From Rhodopirellula sp. P2 (lineage in GTDB: Bacteria; Planctomycetota; Planctomycetia; Pirellulales; Pirellulaceae), in assembly GCF_028768465.1 (NCBI RefSeq), contig NZ_CP118225.1:4259001-4323000 (forward strand): a stretch of DNA of 64,000 nucleotides, read 5' to 3'. The notes below the pieces were generated by a model that was given only the letters and a program-made list of their open reading frames with translations, had not been told where the DNA came from and ran no database searches. Numbering within the stretch: position 1 is the first letter of the stretch; every line of letters begins with the position of its first letter. This document shows, in pieces, positions 1 through 7,205 of this stretch. A program made the translations under genes and the position numbers.

Positions 1-413
1 TCGGCTCGCTCATTCGCTTCGGTCGAGGCTGTTGGTCACACTGCGGTAGATCGAAACTGGTGACAAACGTCACCGGTGGGACCGAAGGCTAGACTGCTAT
101 CGCTGTTCGATGCCGCCGGGCGACACAGCAGCTAACCGAACGCTCGCTGGCACCCGATCCGGCAGGCATAGACCAGTTGGTTCCGTTGGCATCCAGCTTT
201 GCGCAAGTTGCTGTTGATTTGTGCTTCGCGGCTTTGCGTGATGCGTACGGCGGGATGTCCTGCCGCTGGGCCATTGGGTGATTGGGATTGGTTGCTGGCT
301 TCGGGTCTTGTTAGCGGTTTGCGCGGTCAATGCTTGCTGCGTCACGCTGCAGTGGGCTAAAATGCGGTTCACGCCCTGCTTGTTGATCTTACGCTCTCCG
401 CTCCACATGATTT
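1..413. other. No gene supported; probable outer part of cassette array
   Basis: Short overlapping frames occur on both strands, but none has a recognisable domain or a convincing start. A perfect small hairpin (GGTGAC/GTCACC with a 4-nt loop) lies near position 60-75. The stretch ends where the first attC-like site begins, so it may be another integron cassette cut by the window edge. I could not fold a convincing attC inside it. Confidence 0.4.
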
Positions 414-510
414 GCGATAACCAAGCCATTCAACGGAGCACGGCTTGCCAGGTTTTTTGCAATGGAAAATCAAACGTCCGTGCCCGCTGATGGCAAACGT
501 TATTGCGACG
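414..510. other. attC-like integron recombination site 1
   Basis: Two imperfectly complementary arms (414-443 and 478-506) fold back on each other. The outer ends are GCGATAACC and the complement of GTTATTGC, fitting the R''/R' boxes of attC sites. The inner stems are CGGAGCACGG against CGGGCACGG read on the other strand, leaving one unpaired A, the extrahelical base typical of attC. GCCAT also matches between the arms. The fold was made by eye. Confidence 0.65.
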
Positions 511-852
511 AATTGGTTGGTTGCTCGACGACGTTCACGTTGCTTCGAGCATTCGCGTTTTGCTTGGGTTGCTTTGGTTGATCGCGAATCGCTTGACGGA
601 ACATGCTGGTTGGAACGCGGCGCTTTGCACCTACACCCGAGTTGGTTCTCAAGCTTTTTTTGCTGGCTTCACGGTTGATTGGCAATCACCGGTCGCCCAT
701 CATTGCATTCGCAACGCCGCTCGATCACTCCATCACCCGTCGTTTACGCGAAATGGTTGGCTTTTGCATCGTTTCCCGCTTTGTTGTTTCGCTATTCGGC
801 CTGTCGTACAATTTCACTTGATATGACGGCGCCCAGCCATTCCGCCCCGCAC
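511..852. other. Cassette interval without a recognised gene
   Basis: This stretch lies between two attC-like sites and so should be one cassette. A frame opens at 503 (TTG) and runs to 826 on the plus strand, giving 107 residues with no domain I recognise. Competing frames of similar length overlap it. It may be a short unknown cassette gene or a decayed one. Confidence 0.35.
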
Positions 853-947
853 GCAATAACCAATGCATGCTGCGGAGTGGCGGTGGAGACCAACAACAAG
901 TGGAAATCCGGTTTTCGCCACCGCGCAGATGCTTCCCGTTACCCGAC
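853..947. other. attC-like integron recombination site 2
   Basis: The left arm (853-886) starts GCAATAACC. The right arm (918-947) ends with GTTACCCGAC. Between arms, GCAT, CTGCG and GGTGG match in order, and the left arm carries unpaired extra bases around CGGAGTGG. The pairing is less regular than in sites 1 and 3, but the layout and the CGGAG signature are the same. A gene start lies 22 bases past the expected recombination point, as in typical cassettes. Confidence 0.6.
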
Positions 948-968
948 TGAAATGAGACTCTACGCCAC

Positions 969-1463
969 TTGAGATACGTTGCTTACGCTCTTTTGTTTGC
1001 CATGGCCTTCCTGATCTGTGGCTCCACGACTGCGTTAATCGCTGGAGCGATCCTAGGGGAAATCAATGATGTAACACGCTTTGAAGGTGCACGCGGCTAC
1101 ATGGTGGGAATGTTCGCATTTCTAGGATCAATCCTGGGGCCAATCATCGGCATTGTTATCGGTATCAAGAATGCGGCGTTGCAAGGCCGTGCCGATTACC
1201 GTGAGCATCCGAGTTCTTCTCGATCTGGCAAATTGTTGTACTGGACTGCAATGTATACGTTGGGGTGTGGACTGCTGGCTTTCGTTCCAGTCACCGCATA
1301 TTCGTACATCGACCTTATCTCCACCGTTTGGATCCTTGCCGCTATCGTGACTTCAGTGACCCTGGCATATCCCTGCTACGAGAGAAATCGTTGGTGGATC
1401 GCGCTGCTTGCCGGGCAATGCTGTGCCGCGCTCATCGTCCCAGTGCTATGGTTGACACTGTGA
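969..1463 (+). CDS. Small multi-pass membrane protein in an integron-like cassette
   Basis: I do not recognise the 164-residue product. It has four hydrophobic stretches (roughly residues 3-28, 45-68, 90-112 and 117-160, the last perhaps two helices), with glycine-rich helices near the N-terminus, so it should sit in the inner membrane. The start is TTG; an ATG 17 bases upstream is out of frame and stops at once. The gene is boxed tightly by attC-like sites, starting 22 bases after one and stopping 7 bases before the next, the spacing expected of a mobile cassette. Cassette genes commonly lack known homologues. The gene call is fairly secure; its function is unknown. Confidence 0.6.
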   Translation: MRYVAYALLFAMAFLICGSTTALIAGAILGEINDVTRFEGARGYMVGMFAFLGSILGPIIGIVIGIKNAALQGRADYREHPSSSRSGKLLYWTAMYTLGCGLLAFVPVTAYSYIDLISTVWILAAIVTSVTLAYPCYERNRWWIALLAGQCCAALIVPVLWLTL

Positions 1464-1469
1464 TATGCT

Positions 1470-1560
1470 CGGGTAACCATGCGATGAACACGGAGTGGCC
1501 GAAAACACGTTTACAAATGAAAGATCAACCGCGGCCACCCGGTTATCGCAACCGTTGAAC
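1470..1560. other. attC-like integron recombination site 3
   Basis: The left arm (1470-1501) and right arm (1532-1560) pair as TGCGAT, CGG and GTGGCCG. One unpaired A in the left arm (CGGAGTGG against CGGGTGG) is the expected extrahelical base. The right arm ends in GTTGAAC, a full match to the attC R' consensus GTTRRRY, and the left arm begins with GGGTAACC. This is one of the two best sites in the array. Confidence 0.65.
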
Positions 1561-1894
1561 TTAATCGAGTCGTCCGGCCGACACGCTTTCTCCAGTGCAC
1601 GGGCTGGCAAGCTCTTTCGGTGGGGGGCCGCTTCCTTGCGGTGTGATGGTTGGCATCCCTGCCAACCATGCATGTTCCATCAGCTTCGCTGACTCGAACT
1701 CTGCGGCGGGAACGTGATGGATGACGGCAGTGGCGGTCTTGAAATAGCACGCTCATGGGAATGAACGCCTTCGGCAAGGTCCGGTTAAAACGGTTGTAGG
1801 ACTTGCGCTTTTGGGTTTCCCAAGCACTGTGGAATGCTTCCGCACACCGAACTCTCGGCGTGCGATGCTTCCATCCTGCTTTGAGACAAGTGCA

Positions 1895-2818
1895 ATGGCT
1901 CCCTCCGAAGAACATTCTTGCAAGCTGACTCGCCGAATGGCTGAGGACATGCTCATCCGAAACATGGCCCCCGCGACCATCAAGGCTTACACCTATCACG
2001 CCAGAAGGTTTGCCGGCTTCATCGGTAAATCGCTCGGCGAAGCAACCGTCGAAGACGTTAGAACCTTCCAACTTTACCTGATCCAAGAGAAGAAGGTCGC
2101 CTATAGCTCATTCAACCAAGCGGTTTGCGCGCTACGGTTTCTGTACACGCACACCATCCGGGTCCCTTGGCCCGTCACGATGGTTCCCTTCGGGAAACGG
2201 CCCAAGACCTTGCCGATCGTGCTCAGCCGCCACGAAATCGACAAGCTGCTTCAATGCACACCCAACCTGAAACACCGAACCTTCCTGATGACGCTCTACT
2301 CGGCGGGACTCCGGTTCTCCGAAGCGGCCCATCTGAGGATCGCCGACCTCGATTCGGATCGGATGATGATTCACATCCGACACGCCAAGGGAGCCAAGGA
2401 TCGACTGGTGCCGCTCTCACCCAGACTCTTGAAAGAGCTGAGGATTTACTGGAGCAAGTACAGGCCGACCGACCTGCTGTTCCCCGGCAACTCAGCGACC
2501 AAGACCTACGCCGACACGTCGATTCAAAAAGCCATGAAGCGGTCTGCCGAGAAAGCGGGAATCAAGAAACGGGTGTATCCGCATGTGCTCAGGCACTCTT
2601 ACGCGACCGGACTGCTCGAAGCGGGCGTGGACTTGCTGACGATCAGCAAGTTACTCGGGCACGCGAGTTTCGTCACCACGATGATCTATCTGCACTGCCG
2701 GCGGGAGCACCTTTCCAGCGTCCCCAGTCCACTGGATTGGTTACCGGTGAAGCAACTGCCGACGTATCAGCCGCCCCAAGAGAACAGCGGGATCTCGGAG
2801 ACCAACAGCCCAAGCTAA
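1895..2818 (+). CDS. Tyrosine recombinase/integrase accompanying IS91-type transposase
   Basis: This is a site-specific recombinase of the XerC/D-phage integrase superfamily. An N-terminal SAM-like core-binding domain (about 90 residues) is followed by the catalytic domain. Visible catalytic residues are Arg in GLRFSEA, Lys in RHAKGAKDR, the HxxRH box (HVLRHSYATGL), His in LLGHAS and the Tyr nucleophile in TTMIYLHC, so the enzyme looks intact. I chose the ATG at 1895 because the residues coded upstream (open to 1811) do not resemble the family; an ATG at 1865 is an alternative. The gene overlaps the transposase frame, suggesting coupled translation. Some IS91-family members are known to carry such an integrase next to the transposase. 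Confidence 0.85.
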   Translation: MAPSEEHSCKLTRRMAEDMLIRNMAPATIKAYTYHARRFAGFIGKSLGEATVEDVRTFQLYLIQEKKVAYSSFNQAVCALRFLYTHTIRVPWPVTMVPFGKRPKTLPIVLSRHEIDKLLQCTPNLKHRTFLMTLYSAGLRFSEAAHLRIADLDSDRMMIHIRHAKGAKDRLVPLSPRLLKELRIYWSKYRPTDLLFPGNSATKTYADTSIQKAMKRSAEKAGIKKRVYPHVLRHSYATGLLEAGVDLLTISKLLGHASFVTTMIYLHCRREHLSSVPSPLDWLPVKQLPTYQPPQENSGISETNSPS

Positions 2819-4245
2819 GCCTCACCGATATCCTGCGGCTGGGTGCCGCCGGCGCGGTCAACGATTCGACGTGTCCTCAAGTCCAAAGCGTGTTGGCGAA
2901 GATCTCTTTGTGCCGCACACACGTGATGGGAGGACGCAAGTTCCAGTGTCGCGATTGTGACGAGGTCACGTCGCTTTACAACTCTTGCGGCGACCGGCAT
3001 TGCCCGACCTGTAGCGGTGGCAAGCGAGTGGACTTCAACGACAGAGCATCGAACCTGATCCTGCCGGGAGTGACTTACTATCAAGTGGTCTTCACCCTCC
3101 CGAGCGAGTTGTCTGAGTTGGCGTTGGCGAATCGAGAAGAGATGGCAGACCTGCTGGTTGGTTCAGCTTGGAAGAGTCTTTCGACCCAGATCAAAGCGGA
3201 GCAAGACTACGATCCGGCGGCCATCTCGGTGCTGCATACCTGGAATCAAAAACTGGAAGCTCACTGGCACGTGCACTTGTTGGTTCCCGGCGAAGGGCCC
3301 CGTCTCAACCATGGGAAAGGGCTCAGTCGGCCAACTTGGAAGCAGGCGACGGCGCCGCCGGGGGCCAAGAACTCCGATGGCTTTCACTTGGTTCGTGCGG
3401 CCGCACTTCGCGAGACCTACCGAACCAGAGCGATCGCGAAACTGCGACGGCTTCGACGTGCTGGCAAGCTGAAGCTGGGCGGCAAGTTTGAACATCTCCA
3501 AGAAGACGAGCACTGGGATGCATTCATCGAGAAGCTGGAATCGAAAAACTGGGTGGCCTTCATCCAGCCGCCTCCGGCCGCCACGAGCAGTGCCACTCAA
3601 GTGGTCAACTACCTGACGCGTTACCTGACCGGCGGTCCGATCAGCGACCACCGAATCACTTCGGCCAATGGTAGGGAAGTGACGTTCCTGGCCCGAGAAG
3701 GAGTGAAAGCTGGCGGGGATCGCCGGCAAGTTCCGATCACCCTGAAGACGAGCGACTTCGTTCGTCGCTGGTGTCTTCACATCCAGCCGGACCAGTTGAC
3801 CAAGACACGCTACTTCGGTGGCTGGTCCAACAACCGGCAAGCGACCTATTCGGCTCGATGCCAGGAGTTGCTCGAGTCACTTGGACGCGATGTGTCAACG
3901 GTCGACGAAGCGACGTGCGAAGAGGAGCATCCCGACTTGCTGTGCGAGCACTGCGGCAGTGACCGATTGGAGCTGGTCGCTCAGACGGCGAAGCCATCTT
4001 GGAAAGAACTGATGTGGCGAGAGAGCGACAGTTGCCCGTGGTGGTATGCCGACCTGCAACGCGAATCGCATCGGAAGTTCTGGGCGGAGTCCTATGGGGA
4101 GGGATTTTACGATTGGTACAGGGAAACTCAGGTAGAAAGTGCAAAGGGAATCTTGGCGGAACCAACTCGCCGGATTCAGCTACCGCTGCCAGGATTTTCG
4201 CCAGTTCGAGACCATCATGAGTCGTATCTGATAGACTCGTTCTAG
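2737..4245 (+). CDS. IS91-family transposase (HUH, Y2)
   Basis: This rolling-circle transposase should nick single-stranded DNA through a Y2 HUH domain. After an uncertain N-terminus comes a zinc-binding region (FQCRDCDE then SCGDRHCPTC), the metal-binding histidines in AHWHVHLLVPG, and the tyrosine pair in NYLTRYLTGGPIS. A second cysteine pair (LCEHCGSDRLEL) lies near the C-terminus. Homology clearly starts by 2815, just at the stop of the preceding recombinase gene, but no ATG is available there. The in-frame TTG at 2737 is used here, giving an 82-base overlap. A -1 frameshift from the recombinase frame, producing a fusion, is another possibility. Length and motifs fit an intact enzyme. Confidence 0.8.
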   Translation: MVTGEATADVSAAPREQRDLGDQQPKLSLTDILRLGAAGAVNDSTCPQVQSVLAKISLCRTHVMGGRKFQCRDCDEVTSLYNSCGDRHCPTCSGGKRVDFNDRASNLILPGVTYYQVVFTLPSELSELALANREEMADLLVGSAWKSLSTQIKAEQDYDPAAISVLHTWNQKLEAHWHVHLLVPGEGPRLNHGKGLSRPTWKQATAPPGAKNSDGFHLVRAAALRETYRTRAIAKLRRLRRAGKLKLGGKFEHLQEDEHWDAFIEKLESKNWVAFIQPPPAATSSATQVVNYLTRYLTGGPISDHRITSANGREVTFLAREGVKAGGDRRQVPITLKTSDFVRRWCLHIQPDQLTKTRYFGGWSNNRQATYSARCQELLESLGRDVSTVDEATCEEEHPDLLCEHCGSDRLELVAQTAKPSWKELMWRESDSCPWWYADLQRESHRKFWAESYGEGFYDWYRETQVESAKGILAEPTRRIQLPLPGFSPVRDHHESYLIDSF

Positions 4246-4268
4246 CGACCGGGAGCATCCCGATCGCT
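4244..4268. terminator. Hairpin at transposase stop codon (terminator or IS91 origin end)
   Basis: An 11-bp stem with one G-T type mismatch and a 3-base loop begins inside the TAG stop codon. No T-run follows, so it may serve the element's replication origin end rather than transcription termination. Confidence 0.4.
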
Positions 4269-4289
4269 CGGTTGCCCGCTACCCAGTGC

Positions 4290-4405
4290 GGCGACAAAGT
4301 TCAACGCACGATCTATCCGCAAGACAGGCGACCAAGCTCTACCGCAACGTGGAGCTTTTTCAACGCCTGCCCAGCGGATAGATCGCAATTCGTTTCGTTA
4401 TCCGA
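4290..4405. other. attC-like site 4, possibly damaged by the IS
   Basis: A perfect 12-bp stem (CGATCTATCCGC at 4309-4320 with its complement at 4374-4385) is extended inward by partial pairing of CAGGCG. The right arm ends in GTTATCC (4397-4403), an R'-like box. The left outer box is poor (GACAAAG instead of an AAC end). This could mean the IS91-type element replaced it, because the IS target GTTC occurs at 4299. It precedes the toxin-antitoxin pair by about 110 bases. Confidence 0.45.
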
Positions 4406-4511
4406 CTGAAGTGCGTGCGAACCGGCGTTTCCGCTTGAACCACCGTTCGGGTGGCTTGCGTTGGCGAACCTGCTATACTGAACTCGTCACTCAAACCGCC
4501 AGGAGCAGTCA

Positions 4512-4730
4512 ATGACCGCTGACCAACTTATAGCGGATGCGGCGTCGCTTCCACCATCCGACCGACTTCGCATTGCTCAAGCAATTTGGGACTCTCTTCC
4601 CGAAGACGCTTACCCCACAGCTGGCCCGGAAATCAAGGCAGAGCTTGATCGCAGGATGGCAAAATACCGGGAAAACCCGGAGAGCGGAATGACTATCGAA
4701 GAGCTTCGCAGTCGGCTAGAGGCCGATTGA
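4512..4730 (+). CDS. Antitoxin, putative addiction module component (TIGR02574-like)
   Basis: The 72-residue acidic protein matches the small family often annotated as an addiction module component. It is helical, with conserved LPPSDRLRIAQAIWDSLP near the N-terminus, and an Arg/Glu-rich tail ending in EELRSRLEAD that probably wraps the toxin. A purine-rich AGGAGCAG lies 10-3 bases before the ATG and supports the start. It directly precedes and overlaps or abuts the toxin gene, the usual antitoxin-first order. The pair most likely works by toxin sequestration and operon autoregulation. Its position in an attC-bounded array fits the known abundance of toxin-antitoxin cassettes in chromosomal integrons. 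Confidence 0.8.
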   Translation: MTADQLIADAASLPPSDRLRIAQAIWDSLPEDAYPTAGPEIKAELDRRMAKYRENPESGMTIEELRSRLEAD

Positions 4731-4735
4731 GCCAA

Positions 4736-5026
4736 ATGAGCGTACGCCTTGTTGACGAGGTCTTTCTCGACCTGCGAGCGGCGCGGGATTGGTACGACCG
4801 AAAGAGTTTCGGCTTAGGCGACGAGTTTGCGGATCTGTTCTTCACTATCGCTCGTGGATTGCCAGATGTTTCCTTGCATCACGCAATTGACGAAACTGGT
4901 TATCGCCCTATTCGGATGCCCCGGTTCACTGCTGTCATATACTACGACCTCACGGATATCGAGATCGTCGTGGTTGGCGTGCTGGTAAACGGTCGAAACG
5001 CTTCGGCTCTCAAGAATCGCGGATAA
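4736..5026 (+). CDS. RelE/ParE-family toxin
   Basis: The 96-residue product has the compact RelE/ParE fold signature: an N-terminal strand (VRLVDEVFLDLRAARDWYD), a helical hairpin, then YRPIRMPRFTAVIYYDL and a closing strand VVVGVLVNGRN. Family members inhibit either translation (RelE) or gyrase (ParE); motif reading cannot decide which. I use the ATG at 4736. A TTG at 4727 overlapping the antitoxin stop is also possible and would couple translation. The TAA stop lies inside a GGATAACC motif (5021-5028) that resembles an attC left box, so the pair may be the end of a cassette. Confidence 0.8.
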   Translation: MSVRLVDEVFLDLRAARDWYDRKSFGLGDEFADLFFTIARGLPDVSLHHAIDETGYRPIRMPRFTAVIYYDLTDIEIVVVGVLVNGRNASALKNRG

Positions 5027-5428
5027 CCAATAAGGATTTGACTTCGCGTGGATGCGACGTTTGAGTCACTTTCTCTTTTCTGTTGCTTCGTTCGTCGCGG
5101 TTCAAAACGCGTCGTCTAGCCGAAGCTCAAGTCCTCTGTTCAAGATGCCCGGTGATGAGCGCCGAACGGCCCGCCTGTTCTCCCTTGGACTTTGCTTCGA
5201 TTTCCTGCCCTCCGGTGAAGGCTCTGGTTCGTTCCAAGTGCAACTCTTCGGTGGTTGGCCACGTGCTCGGATTCTGGTTGTGCTGGATCGGCCGTTTATT
5301 GCATCGATTGAGATTCACTGCCTGGTGGTTTTTGAGGCAAGAGATTGCCGTCGCGACATGTCATCCCTCTTCGTTCGCCTGAAGACGTTCGGATTCGCTT
5401 GGTCGTTTCGCTTCCCTGGTTCATGCGT
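5027..5428. other. No gene supported
   Basis: An open frame of 136 codons (5052-5462, plus) exists but has irregular composition, competing frames on the other strand and no known domain; it also runs into a dispersed repeat. I see no convincing second arm for the attC-like motif at 5021. Confidence 0.4.
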
Positions 5429-5555
5429 TAAGCAGTTCGGCAGGAGTCGTTCAGTATTTTGAATGTTTTGGGTAGCGTCGTTGCTCCCACGTACAACCGG
5501 GGCTAACGCCAACGGCTCACATGGTTTTGCCCGATCATTCCTGCCGACCTGCTTA
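5429..5555. repeat. Dispersed palindromic element, family 1, copy A
   Basis: This roughly 127-bp element has 17-bp terminal inverted repeats, TAAGCAGKTCGGCAGGA, with one mismatch. Its right half carries GGCTAACGCC and ACGGCTCACAT, motifs shared by the other copies at 26719, 34647, 42132, 54288 and 56747. It has no coding capacity. It resembles a MITE or REP-type non-autonomous element. Confidence 0.7.
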
Positions 5556-5589
5556 CCCACTGTCGTAGTAAGTCAGCCCATGTTCGGGG

Positions 5590-5785
5590 CGGATGCCCTG
5601 GGATGACAATGACGTGTAGCTGACCTCGATCACTCGCATCGCCCCGCCGCACTGGCGGCATTTCATCGGTGCGGTCAGTGGTTCAACCTGTGGCGCGTAG
5701 CCACTGCCCAGCCAGAAAGTCCAGCCAAGCATCAGCCACACCAGCCACTTCACTTCCTCGACTTTTACCTTGCTGCCCGCGCTCA
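5590..5785 (-). pseudogene. Zinc-ribbon remnant, copy 1
   Basis: The minus strand encodes a fragment with SKVKVEEVK, then a short hydrophobic run, then PLTAPMKCRQCGGAMRVIEV. A close relative lies about 430 bases away at 6036-6219, so this is a duplicated piece. The CxxCGGxMRVIEV ribbon resembles the C-terminal zinc ribbon of some transposases, but the rest of such a protein is absent. I treat it as a remnant of unknown, possibly transposase, origin. Confidence 0.35.
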
Positions 5786-5856
5786 TCCATCCGTCATGGC
5801 GGATCTTCATGAGGTTCTGTTGGTGGACTAAATTCAACGTCTATTTGCCGTTGTTT

Positions 5857-5928
5857 TCACAACCCGACGCGTGAGTGAGGGACTCCCCTGATCCGGCGCA
5901 TGGTCCCTCGCTCACGCGTCGGGTTGTG
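5857..5928. repeat. Palindromic repeat, family 2
   Basis: Two 26-bp arms differ at one position; the outer parts read CACAACCCGACGCGTGAG and its complement, with an inner GAGGGAC. The same arms, in decayed form, occur in each 442-bp unit upstream of trxC, so this is a dispersed family. Confidence 0.7.
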
Positions 5929-6035
5929 ATTTTCGCCACGGCAGTGAATGAGCAGGGGTGCGAAAAACGCTTCCTGACATTGCGATCCGCGAACGCGGCC
6001 GACAGTGAAATGCCTGCATAAAGCGCATCTTCAAA

Positions 6036-6219
6036 AGACGACAGCAAGGTGTCGCTGACCTCGATCACTCGCATCGCCCCGCCGCACAGCCGACATTGCA
6101 TCGGAGCGGTCAACGGTTCGGCTTGCAGTGCGTGGTCGCCGCCCAACCATTCGGTCCCCTCCAGGGCGAGCCACACCAACCCTTCACCTCCTCCACTTTC
6201 ACCTTGCTGTTGCCGCTCA
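6036..6219 (-). pseudogene. Zinc-ribbon remnant, copy 2, frameshifted
   Basis: This is the partner of the 5590-5785 fragment: SKVKVEEVK is followed, after a frame change near 6180, by PLTAPMQCRLCGGAMRVIEV. The frame change and the lack of a full-length host protein mark it as non-functional. The two copies are in the same orientation. Confidence 0.35.
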
Positions 6220-6347
6220 TGGTCGCCAAGAGCGACATTGCGTCAATATCTGGGTGGGTGGCACGAAATGCCCCCATTTGATGGCGTGGGCCGAGAACAC
6301 GACCTATTGTTTTAGGATCAGAACAAACTTGACCCGAAGCGAGCAGA

Positions 6348-6725
6348 ATGATGAAACAATTGATTGGATTTGTGGGCGCCGTTGCCATCTTGGCATGCCT
6401 GGCGATTTGGATGCCTGAGTACATGGAGGCCCGGGAAAGCCGGGGCGGTCATCGGGTCAATGTTTTATCCAATCAAGGCGGCGGAACATCGGACCCCGAG
6501 TTCATTGCGTTCTGGGAATCGATTCATCGGGATCGACTGCTCGAGTATGTTGATCGATACAATGAGACCGGACAGGTGGATCTGGACTCGCTCGCGAAGT
6601 GCGCCGATTTTGATGCCTATTCAGCCTACTTGCGAATCTCCAAATTGGAGTCGGTCAAGAAATTTGAGTACGCACTGCGGTTCACAGACAGCCTGTTGGA
6701 ATTTCAAGACCGATTGACGCGTTGA
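6348..6725 (+). CDS. Hypothetical protein with N-terminal membrane anchor
   Basis: I do not recognise the 125-residue product. It starts with a single hydrophobic helix (MMKQLIGFVGAVAILACLAIW) that can act as a signal anchor. A soluble, mostly helical acidic domain rich in Leu, Asp and Glu follows. Two ATGs stand in tandem (6348 and 6351); GAGCAG just upstream is a weak ribosome site. It is separated from the next gene by about 480 bases containing two adjacent hairpins, so it is probably transcribed alone. The coding call rests on length and a plausible export signal, not on homology. Confidence 0.5.
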   Translation: MMKQLIGFVGAVAILACLAIWMPEYMEARESRGGHRVNVLSNQGGGTSDPEFIAFWESIHRDRLLEYVDRYNETGQVDLDSLAKCADFDAYSAYLRISKLESVKKFEYALRFTDSLLEFQDRLTR

Positions 6726-6922
6726 CTTGTTACGCTTGTTGGCGGTCAAGTTGCCGAATGTCCTGCTCACTGATTTCGACGATCAGCCGGTCTCGAGAAG
6801 CTTGGATTTGTTTCAGGACTTCGTCGAAGCTGACAAACTTGAGTCAGCCAATTTGACATGGCCCGCGGATAACTGGAAGATTGAGTTTGACTTCCTCTTT
6901 GCTTGTCCGCCGAGTCGTTGGT

Positions 6923-6965
6923 CCGTTGGAGAATCTCCAACGGTCCCCAAACCTGTGGTTTGGGG
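6923..6965. terminator. Two adjacent hairpins
   Basis: CCGTTGGA/TCCAACGG (6923-6943) is followed directly by CCCCAAACC/GGTTTGGGG (6945-6965). They lie about 200 bases past the preceding gene, without a T-run, and could be a terminator pair or a REP-type repeat. The remainder of 6726-7205 holds no convincing gene. Confidence 0.4.
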
Positions 6966-7205
6966 CTTGGCTGCCTGTGGATTGAATTCGTTTCGAAGAT
7001 CGAGCGATCAGCCGGTGCGCGTTCGCCCACGGTTGCTGGAGACGAACCGGACGCGCTCGCGTTCCGGCTGATTCAATCGACGGTCTGGCAGGTTGTGGTC
7101 TGTCCGGATGGAAGAGTCCATCGTAGGCTGAAATCCAATCCGGCTTTTGGAACAATCAAAATCAACCCAAGCTTCTGACTCCCACAATGAACGGCGAGCT
7201 TTTCG

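Larger units (their letters stand above)
1561..4298 (+). mobile_element. IS91-type rolling-circle element with accessory tyrosine recombinase (ends approximate)
   Basis: The element holds a tyrosine recombinase gene followed by an overlapping HUH transposase gene on the same strand. IS91-like elements have no terminal inverted repeats and make no target duplication, so the ends are not directly visible. An imperfect hairpin at the transposase stop codon (4244-4268) could belong to the replication-origin end. The tetranucleotide GTTC at 4299-4302, a known IS91-type target, is offered as the possible right boundary. The left end is set only by the preceding attC-like site. A hairpin at 1648-1667 (GGTTGGCA/TGCCAACC) could mark the other terminus. 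Confidence 0.5.

Noticed and set aside
2125..2736. The long open frame upstream of the transposase homology
   Set aside because: It lies wholly inside the recombinase gene in another frame, with no resemblance to IS91 transposases until the region near 2815.
5019..5110. Fifth attC site starting at GGATAACC after the toxin gene
   Set aside because: The left box is good but I could not find a complementary right arm with a GTT end within a plausible distance.
5052..5462. 136-codon frame after the toxin gene
   Set aside because: Composition is erratic, it enters a dispersed repeat and there is no ribosome site or domain.
6727..7071. 114-codon frame directly after the 125-residue hypothetical gene
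   Set aside because: It starts at TTG, crosses two strong hairpins and has no recognisable domain; non-coding is more likely.
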